Shown piece by piece: positions 14,358-21,705 of a stretch of DNA of 33,717 bases; the first letter of the stretch is position 1, and every line of letters starts with the position of its first letter. The position numbers were made by a program, and so were the translations under genes. The notes beneath the pieces are model-generated. The model saw only the letters and a list, made by a program, of their open reading frames with translations, was not told the DNA's origin and ran no database searches. Source of the DNA: Ruminococcus flavefaciens (GTDB lineage Bacteria > Bacillota > Clostridia > Oscillospirales > Ruminococcaceae); the NCBI GenBank assembly GCA_002373775.1, contig DFJW01000019.1, forward strand, positions 1-33,717, read 5' to 3'.

Positions 14358-15712
14358 ATAAATTCGCTGAGTACATAAAAGAATATACAGAAGGAAAGAA
14401 AGTCTGCATACTTGGCTTCGGAAGAGAAGGCAAGTCAACATACAGGATGCTGACAAAATACTGTTCTCCGTCAGAGATAGCAGTTGCGGATATAAACACC
14501 ATAGACAGAGCTGCAAATGCTCTTCCGGCGGATATAACTCTGATATCCGGTTCGGGCTATCAGGAGTGCCTTAACGAGTACGACATAGTATTCAAAAGCC
14601 CCGGGATCGTCCTCGAAAAGCATCCTTCCCTGCTCAGCTGCGAGATAACATCAGAGACGCAGCTTTTCTTCAGCGTGTACCGTGAACAGATAATCGGCAT
14701 AACCGGTACAAAGGGAAAAAGTACTGTCACATCTCTCATATACCATATTCTGAAGGAGAACGGCAAGGACTGCCGCATCGCCGGCAACATAGGCATACCG
14801 GTATTCGATATCGCCGAAGATATGGGAGAAGAAACGATCGTTGTGTGCGAACTCTCGTGTCATCAGCTGGAATATATGACAGTATCGCCGGCAAAGGCAG
14901 TGTTCCTGAATCTTTATGAGGAACATCTCGATCACTACGGCACAATGGAGAACTACGCAAGGGCAAAATGCAATATATATCTTCATCAGACCGCAGATGA
15001 TATACTCTGGTGCAATACCATGATAAAGCCCAGCGGCATCGCTCCCGAGGTCATCACCGTATCCATGACCGACCACAACGCCGATGTGTATGTTGAGAAC
15101 GGCCGTGTGTGGGATTCTAACGACGACGAGTATGTCATTCCAGCTGACCGCATAAAGCTCCTTGGTGTCCACAACCATTACAATATCGCAGTTGCTTGGG
15201 ATGTGTGCAGAAGATATGGCATAGAGCCGGAACAGTTCGGAGAGGCACTCTGCACATTTGATCCGCTGTCTCACAGACTTGAATATGTTGATACTGTAAA
15301 CGGAGTTCGCTACTATGATGACTCAATATCTACAGCCTGTGCGACGGCTATAGAAGCTGTAAGGAGTGTTCCTGAGCCGGGAACGATACTCATAGGCGGC
15401 ATGGACAGAGGTATAGATTATTCACCGCTCATAGAATTCTTATCCGGCACATACATTAACATCATATGTATGGAAACTTCCGGTCTCCGTGTATACGATA
15501 CTATCCGGAGTATAAATTTCAACATGCCTGAGAGAGTCTATTATGCTGAGCATCTTGATGAAGCAGTAAAACTTGCATCGCAGATCACTCCGGAAGGAAA
15601 GAGCTGCATCCTGTCTCCTGCGGCAGCAAGCTACGGGATATTCAAGAACTTTGAAGAACGCGGCGATGTCTTCAAATCACTGGTCAGGGAACTGAAAAAT
15701 CCCGAAGAATAA
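14354..15712 (+). CDS. murD2: MurD2: UDP-MurNAc-L-Ala--L-Glu ligase
   Basis: A 452-residue Mur ligase. In this pathway MurD2 adds L-Glu to UDP-MurNAc-L-Ala with ATP, and MurL then inverts it. Seen: an N-terminal Rossmann-like domain (CILGFGREGKSTYRML, 18-33), the central ATPase with P-loop GTKGKST (118-124), LNLYEEHLDHYGTMENYARAK with the conserved His, and a C-terminal domain (LIGGMDRGIDYSPLIEFL, SPAAASYGIFKNFEERGDVF). It starts at TTG, overlapping the murL stop as TTGA, with GGAG 8 nt upstream. Assignment as MurD2 rather than MurD rests on linkage to murL; a genome search for a second murD would test it. Confidence 0.85.
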   Translation: MNKFAEYIKEYTEGKKVCILGFGREGKSTYRMLTKYCSPSEIAVADINTIDRAANALPADITLISGSGYQECLNEYDIVFKSPGIVLEKHPSLLSCEITSETQLFFSVYREQIIGITGTKGKSTVTSLIYHILKENGKDCRIAGNIGIPVFDIAEDMGEETIVVCELSCHQLEYMTVSPAKAVFLNLYEEHLDHYGTMENYARAKCNIYLHQTADDILWCNTMIKPSGIAPEVITVSMTDHNADVYVENGRVWDSNDDEYVIPADRIKLLGVHNHYNIAVAWDVCRRYGIEPEQFGEALCTFDPLSHRLEYVDTVNGVRYYDDSISTACATAIEAVRSVPEPGTILIGGMDRGIDYSPLIEFLSGTYINIICMETSGLRVYDTIRSINFNMPERVYYAEHLDEAVKLASQITPEGKSCILSPAAASYGIFKNFEERGDVFKSLVRELKNPEE

Positions 15713-15730
15713 TGAACACCATACAAAATG

Positions 15731-15760
15731 AAAGCGGCACTCATCCGAGTGCCGCTTTTT
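15731..15760. terminator. strong bidirectional terminator
   Basis: AAAGCGGCACTC (15731-15742) pairs perfectly with GAGTGCCGCTTT (15747-15758), ending in T5 on the forward strand; AAA on the other side serves the converging 15774 gene. Confidence 0.9.
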
Positions 15761-15773
15761 ACGGGCAGTAATA

Positions 15774-16736
15774 TCAGAATTCAATTGAGATGATCTTGTC
15801 CATTATCTGATACATGTCCGAATCTGCGCTGAATATCGCCTGATATACGATACCGCTGTTTCGGGGCGAAGCATAGCTGACATGCAGAGAACCCCAGAGT
15901 TCCTCAACTCCGAATACTCTTCCGCTGTATTCATAAATATCGCCCGAAATACTGGTGTCACCAAACAGCCGGTTTTCATCCGTGATGTTGATATAACCGC
16001 CTGCATATTCATAGTTCACGGATAAGCAGAATGCTTTTTCCGAGTTCACATTGCCGTGCTGACTTACTATACCAACGTTATAGCCGAGAAAATCACTGCT
16101 TGCACATGGTACGATAGGATATCCGAATCTTGTTTTAGCCTCATCGTAGGTGACATACAAATTCGTAAGTACAGCACCGGGATTTCCCGGTTCATCGGAA
16201 TGTCCGGGAGGATCTTCTACAGGCGGCTCTGAAGCCGGAGGAACTGTGACAGGGACAGTCGTCTGTATCATGCCGGGCTGTGTCGGTTCGGTAACGGCAG
16301 CAGTAGTTACCTGCGGCAATTTCTCAGCCGCTGTGGGACTGTCCTGATTTGTGCTGTCAGTCACATCTGACGGAAGTGTAGTTACTGCGGTCTGTTTTAC
16401 TGGTTTCGTAAGATTATCTGTGGTACTGGCGGTGGAAGCTGCGGACACTGTGGCAGTAGTGGAAGTGACTGTATGACTTTGTTCTGAAGAAGTCTCAGTG
16501 CCATCAGGAGATACCATACTTGTAATAATGTCTGACAACTCACCGGTGATATCCTGCTGAACCGGGACAGCCGGGACCTTATTCACATTAGTAAGATAAA
16601 CAAGTCCGAACGCCACGGCAAAGCATGCCAGAAACGGCGTAGCAAATCTGACCGCATGCAAACGCTTTTGCTTCTTTTTCATATAAGCTTCATATCTGGA
16701 TAGAACGCTCATATACATCTCGTCATCATTTTTCAT
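15774..16736 (-). CDS. probable membrane anti-sigma factor
   Basis: A 320-residue single-pass membrane protein encoded directly after, and overlapping by 11 nt, an ECF sigma gene. The short N-terminal region (1-30) could hold the sigma factor; a membrane helix is at about 31-49; outside is a Ser/Thr/Pro-rich stretch (about 60-185) and a compact C-terminal domain (190-320) of unknown fold, with two Cys. Neither a zinc-type anti-sigma motif nor a carbohydrate-binding module is recognised. The start at 16736 (MKNDDE) is preferred: a GTG at 16748 would sit inside the AAAGGAG site. Anti-sigma function is inferred from gene order and topology. Confidence 0.65.
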   Translation of the reverse strand: MKNDDEMYMSVLSRYEAYMKKKQKRLHAVRFATPFLACFAVAFGLVYLTNVNKVPAVPVQQDITGELSDIITSMVSPDGTETSSEQSHTVTSTTATVSAASTASTTDNLTKPVKQTAVTTLPSDVTDSTNQDSPTAAEKLPQVTTAAVTEPTQPGMIQTTVPVTVPPASEPPVEDPPGHSDEPGNPGAVLTNLYVTYDEAKTRFGYPIVPCASSDFLGYNVGIVSQHGNVNSEKAFCLSVNYEYAGGYINITDENRLFGDTSISGDIYEYSGRVFGVEELWGSLHVSYASPRNSGIVYQAIFSADSDMYQIMDKIISIEF

Positions 16737-17277
16737 ATTCGAATCCACTCCTTTCCAGTTCTGACCTCAAAGCTTTTTTCGCATTATACACCAGATCCTT
16801 GATCTGTCTGCCGCTCTTTTTCATTATCAGTGCGGCTTCTGAATTGCTGAAGCCTTCAAAATAAGTGAGAAACAGTATCTGTCTGTAATCCAGTTTCAGT
16901 CGATGCAAAGCTTTGTGGATCATGCGCATCTGTTCGCTCTTGATATAATTGCTTTCGATATTCTCCGCGTCTGCGACGTATTCCTGTGATTCCAGCGGAA
17001 CAGCACTGAGTTTTGAGTGCTTTCGCAGGTATTTGGAAGTGATGTTGCGTCCGATCGCATAGAGAAACGTTTTGAATGAACTTTTCCCCGAAAACACAGG
17101 CCGCTTTATCATGAGTTCCAGAAATATGTCCTCAGCCAGTTCCTCAGCGGTGTGAACGTTCTGTACAAAGCTGTTCAGATACATTATCAATCCTGTGCGG
17201 TACATACAGATCAGATCGTGCATTCCCTCATTGTCGCCCGCAAGGAAACGGCGGTAGCTACTTTCACCGTTATCCAT
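16726..17277 (-). CDS. ECF-type RNA polymerase sigma factor
   Basis: A 183-residue sigma-70 factor of the extracytoplasmic-function class. Region 2 is seen as the helical stretch LICMYRTGLIMYLNSFVQNVHTAEELAEDIFLELMI and SFKTFLYAIGRNITSKYLRKH (about 22-75), and region 4 as ALHRLKLDYRQILFLTYFEGFSNSEAALIMKKSGRQIKDLVYNAKKALR (about 118-168). There is no region 1 or 3 domain. ATG 17277 follows GAGGAGG. Its next gene is a membrane protein that probably restrains it; upstream, beyond a terminator, is a dockerin-bearing pectate lyase that could be a target. Confidence 0.92.
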   Translation of the reverse strand: MDNGESSYRRFLAGDNEGMHDLICMYRTGLIMYLNSFVQNVHTAEELAEDIFLELMIKRPVFSGKSSFKTFLYAIGRNITSKYLRKHSKLSAVPLESQEYVADAENIESNYIKSEQMRMIHKALHRLKLDYRQILFLTYFEGFSNSEAALIMKKSGRQIKDLVYNAKKALRSELERSGFEYEK

Positions 17278-17359
17278 TATGGATCCCTCCTCTCAAAGGC
17301 ACCTTTCTTACCTTTCACTTATTAGTACCATTTTTCACGGAAAAGTCGAAGCAGATCAT

Positions 17360-17396
17360 AACAGAAACCGCAGAAGAGGATCTTCTGCGGTCTGTT
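17360..17396 (-). terminator. hairpin terminator after the pectate lyase gene
   Basis: ACCGCAGAAGA (17367-17377) pairs perfectly with TCTTCTGCGGT (17381-17391), extended by outer AACAG/CTGTT pairs. The following T run on the minus strand is weak, so some read-through into the sigma gene is possible. Confidence 0.65.
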
Positions 17397-17415
17397 TAAA
17401 ATATGAAAGGGGTGG

Positions 17416-19104
17416 TTAAGAAAGAAGCATGCGTCTGAGCGATACCATATCGAATATATCTACGATACCGTCTTTGTATATATCAGCATTCTGCCAGTAG
17501 CTTATAACAGCACTGCTGTCTGAGATGAGCCATTTCTGAAGGCACACAGCATCAGCGATACCTACTGTTCCGTCGGAGTTCACATCGCCTCTGATGTGTT
17601 CGGTCACTTCTCCGCCGCCCTGACTGCCTTCGCTGCTCATTCTGCCTGCATGAGCCATTACATCGGCTTTTGCTTCATCCGGAGTCTGAGTCTTGTAGCT
17701 GTACATATCAAGGTCGAAATTATCATATCCTTCACCGCCTGCGATGAGATTCGGGATCTCCGGCTTATCTGTTCTGCCGGATACTATGCTGTAGGCAAGA
17801 CCTTCATCCGGCGCACAGTTGTCGAATTTGTCCCCGAAAGACTTGATCGTTCCGGAATACTGATCCTTGCCCATATTTATAGCATACAGTGGTGAATTTG
17901 TCTTTTCGAAATAATTCGCCTCAGAGAACACTTTTGAATTGTATGAAGCACAGATGCCATAGTCCGAGTTGGTGGAAAAATAATTGTTGAATGAGTGGAT
18001 ATGTGCATTTCTTGCGCGTGGATTTCTTGAATGTGTATTGTTGAACCAGTTGTGGTGATAAGTTATATAATCCTGCATCTGGTCATATCTTCCTCCGACA
18101 AGGGATGTCTTGTGGCAGTCCTTGAAGACATTGTATGAAACTGTGACATATTCAGACCATTTCATATCCACAGAACCGTCGCCGTCAGCCTTGTCTGCAT
18201 CAACATGTCCGCCGCCGGCGAACTGATTATACCCCTTTTCGATAGTGTTGTTGTGTACCCAGATATGAGCAGAACGGATGTCAGCATTTCCGGTCATGGA
18301 TATTCCGTCATCGGGATATCTTCCGAGCCAGAGATTTCTTACTTCACAGCTGGTGCAGCGCTTCATTTCGATTCCCCACTCAATGAGGTCAGTGTCCGGA
18401 CCTATGCCCTCTATCGTGACATTTGAGCTGTTCTGGAGATAGAGCATATTCGAGCCGTCATTGTGGCTGCCGTCGTTGGCTACAGTCCCGCTGGGGACAT
18501 CAAGTCTGCCTATGAAACGGAAAACAACGTTTTTAGGCTTGGCGCTGAAGAAAATATTGTAGAGACCGGTCTTTCCGTTATAGGTGATAGTATCCTTGTT
18601 TTCGTTGGTCACATAAATGACTGTGACATCCGGTTTGAGTGTACCGTCATCGTTATATGCTCCGATGCCGGAGTAGTTATAGTGAGCATAACCGCTTCTG
18701 TCAAAGGTCATGGTTTTTACGGTACATTCCGCCTTGCCGGCTGAACCTTCGATATGAATGGTGTACTCCGTATTGCCTTTGAGTCCGGGAATGTCAACTC
18801 TTGTGCCGCGGATGAGTTCGCTGTCCACCTGAACAAGCTCATTGCTTCCCGCTTCTGAATAGCTGACTGTTACGCCGCTGCCTATGGCATTGCTGTCCCA
18901 TTCAGCATAAGCCTCTTCGTACCATCCGCCGCAGAGAGTTACAGCACTCTTTGAATCGGCGGCAGATGCCAGCCCTGTGAGTGAAACAGACAAAGCGTTG
19001 TCACCGGCTAAAACACTGCCCGGAAGAATTGTTGTTAATTGTGCTAATGATGTGACCGCAGCCGCTATAACGGCAGCCGTCCTTTTCTGGATAAGTTTTT
19101 TCAT
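17416..19104 (-). CDS. cellulosomal pectate lyase, PL1 family, with dockerin
   Basis: A 562-residue secreted enzyme that cleaves polygalacturonan by beta-elimination. A signal peptide (about 1-33), then a beta-sandwich segment (about 36-130), a PL1 right-handed beta-helix (about 135-440) and a C-terminal type I dockerin. PL1 marks: SSNVTIEGIG, IWVHNNTIEKG, WSEYVTVSYNVFKDC, HHNWFNNTHSRNPRARNAHIHSFNNY (with the expected Arg) and NYFE. The dockerin has two calcium repeats, GDVNSDGTVGIADAVCLQKWL and DIYKDGIVDIFDMVSLRRML. MKKL at 19104 is preferred to the ATG two codons earlier because GAGGGG then sits 7 nt away. Confidence 0.95.
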   Translation of the reverse strand: MKKLIQKRTAAVIAAAVTSLAQLTTILPGSVLAGDNALSVSLTGLASAADSKSAVTLCGGWYEEAYAEWDSNAIGSGVTVSYSEAGSNELVQVDSELIRGTRVDIPGLKGNTEYTIHIEGSAGKAECTVKTMTFDRSGYAHYNYSGIGAYNDDGTLKPDVTVIYVTNENKDTITYNGKTGLYNIFFSAKPKNVVFRFIGRLDVPSGTVANDGSHNDGSNMLYLQNSSNVTIEGIGPDTDLIEWGIEMKRCTSCEVRNLWLGRYPDDGISMTGNADIRSAHIWVHNNTIEKGYNQFAGGGHVDADKADGDGSVDMKWSEYVTVSYNVFKDCHKTSLVGGRYDQMQDYITYHHNWFNNTHSRNPRARNAHIHSFNNYFSTNSDYGICASYNSKVFSEANYFEKTNSPLYAINMGKDQYSGTIKSFGDKFDNCAPDEGLAYSIVSGRTDKPEIPNLIAGGEGYDNFDLDMYSYKTQTPDEAKADVMAHAGRMSSEGSQGGGEVTEHIRGDVNSDGTVGIADAVCLQKWLISDSSAVISYWQNADIYKDGIVDIFDMVSLRRMLLS

Positions 19105-19318
19105 AATCATGCCCCTCTGAATAAATAAAATAAGAATAAAGTGATTTGTATCTATAAGAAAATGATATCATTAATGCACCGATTGTTGAATGATAAATCG
19201 TGCTCTAAAAATGATAATGTGAGCTTTTTTAATCAGTTTATGATAGAGATGCCGCTTTTTTGTTCGTTTATATAAAGCTTTGTTCCTTATTCATCCCGTG
19301 AGAATGATAAAATAATCC

Positions 19319-19347
19319 TTTACACAGCGCCTCAGCTGTGGTATAAT
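19319..19347 (+). promoter_or_regulatory. promoter of second ABC-F gene, palindrome in spacer
   Basis: TTTACA (19319-19324), a 17-bp spacer and TATAAT (19342-19347) with extended TGG. The spacer is occupied by CACAGC-N6-GCTGTG (19323-19340), a perfect inverted repeat between -35 and -10, an excellent operator position. The rest of 19105-19318 is A/T-rich with repeated ATGATA motifs but no clear minus-strand promoter. Confidence 0.75.
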
Positions 19348-19391
19348 TGAAAATACCGGTGACTTCCGGATATCATCTTGCGGAGGAAAAT

Positions 19392-20945
19392 ATGAGTATT
19401 CTTAACGTTGAACATGTAACGCACGGATTTGGTGCGAGGCAAATACTGAACGACGCATCTTTCAGACTCCTTAAAGGAGAACACGTCGGACTTGTAGGAG
19501 CGAACGGAGAGGGAAAATCCACGTTCCTGAATATAATTACAGGCAAGCTGATGCCTGACGAAGGAAAGGTCGAGTGGTGCAGGCATATCACTACCGGTTA
19601 CCTTGATCAGTACAGCACCCTTGAAAAGGGGAAAACTATCCGTGACGTCCTGCGCGAAGCCTTCGATCATCTTTCAGAGCTGGAAGCTGAGATGCTCAGG
19701 GCATACGAAAAAATGTCCGACTGCACCGAAGAAGAGATGAACGAGCTCATGGAGGATGTGGGAGAGATACAGAGTATACTGGAATACAGCGGATATTATA
19801 CGATAGACGCTAAAATATCTGAATATGCCAACGGTCTCGGACTCAATGAGATAGGACTTGACAGGGATGTAGCCGAACTGTCCGGAGGACAGCGTGCGAA
19901 AGTGCTTCTTGCAAAGGTGCTACTTGAAAATCCGATGATACTCATACTCGATGAGCCGACAAATTTCCTTGACGAGAACCATATAAGATGGCTCACTGAT
20001 TTCCTGAAAAACTATGAGAACGCATTTATTCTTGTATCCCATGACGTGCCGTTCATGAACAGTGTCATAAATGTGGTGTATCATGTGGAAAATGCAGTGA
20101 TGGCACGTTACACTGGCGATTACGACAATTTCGTAAGGATGTATGAACTGAAAAAGCGTCAGATCGAACAGGCGTATGAGAAACAGCAGAAGGAGATAGC
20201 TGACCTGGAGGATTTCATTGCCCGCAACAAAGCAAGAGTTGCCACTACGAATATGGCAAAATCCCGTCAGAAGAAGCTGGACAAAATGGATAAGATAACT
20301 CTCATGCGCGAGAAGCCGAAGCCAGTTTTCAGTTTCCGTAAGGCACGTACTCCCGGCAGAGTCGTCATCGACTGCAAAGACATCGTTCTCGGCTATGATG
20401 AACCGCTCACAAAGCCGGTCTCCGTAAAGGTGGAAAACGGTCAGAAGATAGCGATCCGCGGAGTGAACGGCATCGGAAAATCAACTCTTCTCAAAACACT
20501 GCTGAAACTGATACCGCCGCTTTCCGGATATGTTGAGCACGATCAGTTTGTTGAGTACGGATACTTTGAGCAGGAGGAAGAGAGCACTTCCGATACCGCA
20601 CTTGATGTGATATGGGCTGATTATCCTTCCATGACAAACGCCGAAGTGCGTGCAGCACTCGCACAGTGCGGGCTGACCACCGAGCACATCACTTCACAGA
20701 TGAGAGTCCTGTCCGGAGGAGAAAATGCCAAGGTGAGACTTTGCAGGATAATGCTCAAAGAGATAAATCTCCTTGTGCTCGATGAGCCTACCAATCATCT
20801 TGACGTTGAAGCAAAGGAAGCACTGAAAAAGGCAATAAAGGATTATAAAGGCACTGTACTGATAGTCAGCCATGAGCCTGAGTTTTACATGGACATAGCG
20901 GACAATATCTGGAATATCGAAGAATGGTCAACCAAGATAATATAA
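19392..20945 (+). CDS. yfmM: ABC-F ATPase, YfmM type
   Basis: A 517-residue soluble protein with two complete ATPase domains, of the translation-factor/ribosome-protection class. Both sites look active: Walker A GANGEGKST and GVNGIGKST, signatures LSGGQRAK and LSGGENAK, Walker B LILDEPTNFLD and LVLDEPTNHLD. The linker between domains (EKQQKEIADLEDFIARNKARV) contains the ribosome-facing arm. Sequence memory of B. subtilis YfmM (GEHVGLVGANGEGKS) matches well. ATG 19392 is chosen for CGGAGG; an in-frame ATG at 19347 lies in the -10. It is a single-gene unit. Whether it gives antibiotic protection cannot be told. Confidence 0.9.
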   Translation: MSILNVEHVTHGFGARQILNDASFRLLKGEHVGLVGANGEGKSTFLNIITGKLMPDEGKVEWCRHITTGYLDQYSTLEKGKTIRDVLREAFDHLSELEAEMLRAYEKMSDCTEEEMNELMEDVGEIQSILEYSGYYTIDAKISEYANGLGLNEIGLDRDVAELSGGQRAKVLLAKVLLENPMILILDEPTNFLDENHIRWLTDFLKNYENAFILVSHDVPFMNSVINVVYHVENAVMARYTGDYDNFVRMYELKKRQIEQAYEKQQKEIADLEDFIARNKARVATTNMAKSRQKKLDKMDKITLMREKPKPVFSFRKARTPGRVVIDCKDIVLGYDEPLTKPVSVKVENGQKIAIRGVNGIGKSTLLKTLLKLIPPLSGYVEHDQFVEYGYFEQEEESTSDTALDVIWADYPSMTNAEVRAALAQCGLTTEHITSQMRVLSGGENAKVRLCRIMLKEINLLVLDEPTNHLDVEAKEALKKAIKDYKGTVLIVSHEPEFYMDIADNIWNIEEWSTKII

Positions 20946-20947
20946 AA

Positions 20948-21004
20948 AGCCGCTGATATCAGCGGCTGAGAAAGCAAAACGGCTCCGGTGAAAACCAGAG
21001 CCGT
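20948..21004. terminator. paired hairpins between converging genes
   Basis: AGCCGCTGATATCAGCGGCT (20948-20967) is a 20-bp perfect palindrome preceded by five A, so it terminates minus-strand transcripts. A second hairpin, ACGGCTC-c-GGT-gaaa-ACC-a-GAGCCGT (20979-21004), follows with TTTTGCTTT on the minus strand. Together they separate the ABC-F gene from the 21011 operon. Confidence 0.75.
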
Positions 21005-21010
21005 AATTTG

Positions 21011-21703
21011 TTAGTTTTTATTGGACTTGCAGATTATGTTCCTGTCCTCAAGTGCTTTTCCGACCTCTTTGCAGAGTATCACTGCTCCGGGATCGCGGTT
21101 CGCTACAGCAGTTTCAAGCTGACCGAACAGATTATTGAGATTGAACTCAGCAGCTGCTGTAGCAGGACTGCTTACCGGATCACTGTAAGTGAAGCTTTCC
21201 GAGAGTTTTGTCAGAGCTGAACGGAGTTCAGCGTTATCAGTCTTGTTGGAAAGTCCCTGAGCTCTCATGGCGAGATTCTTCATGAGTCGTGTATCCACTA
21301 CTGTCTTGTTCTCGATGTTAGTTATCTCATCCCTTGCGATATTCGTTGTGATACCGCATACAAGTGCGGCGGCGAGAACGAGTATGCAGAGCAGAGCTGC
21401 GAGCCATACCGGGAAATCCTCCGATTGACCGGCAGCAATGAGAATGATCGAAAGCACTGTTTGTGCTGCAAGGTAGATGATGCCTACTCTGAATATCGGG
21501 AAACCGAGGACCTTGCTTTTTAGTTCTGCACCGTCATATGCCAGCTTGAAAACAGGCACCTGAAGTCCTATGGCAAGCATTTCAGCGCCGTATCCTATCC
21601 ATGCAACTGATGTGTATTCGATAGGCAGGAGGAAGAATACAGCAGAGAATACAACAGCCAGTATGGCGATAATTATATAGATCTGAGATCTTGTCTTATT
21701 CAT
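21011..21703 (-). CDS. four-helix membrane protein of the TIR/SPFH operon
   Basis: A 230-residue protein, last gene of the 25166-21011 operon. Four hydrophobic segments (about 8-26, 33-50, 67-88 and 96-118) are followed by a soluble, helical tail of about 110 residues (NIARDEITNIENKTVVDTRLMKNL and AEFNLNNLFGQLETAVANRDPG). I do not recognise the family. MNKTRSQ at 21703 is preferred to an ATG two codons earlier because AAAGGAG in the end of the SPFH gene is then 7 nt away; the first ATG would overlap the SPFH stop as ATGA. Strong coupling suggests a membrane partner of the SPFH protein. Confidence 0.75.
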   Translation of the reverse strand: MNKTRSQIYIIIAILAVVFSAVFFLLPIEYTSVAWIGYGAEMLAIGLQVPVFKLAYDGAELKSKVLGFPIFRVGIIYLAAQTVLSIILIAAGQSEDFPVWLAALLCILVLAAALVCGITTNIARDEITNIENKTVVDTRLMKNLAMRAQGLSNKTDNAELRSALTKLSESFTYSDPVSSPATAAAEFNLNNLFGQLETAVANRDPGAVILCKEVGKALEDRNIICKSNKN

Positions 21704-21705
21704 GG

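Noticed and set aside
14651..15274. 207-codon reverse frame inside murD2
   Set aside because: It overlaps a clear Mur ligase frame with a P-loop, and no family or ribosome site is seen.
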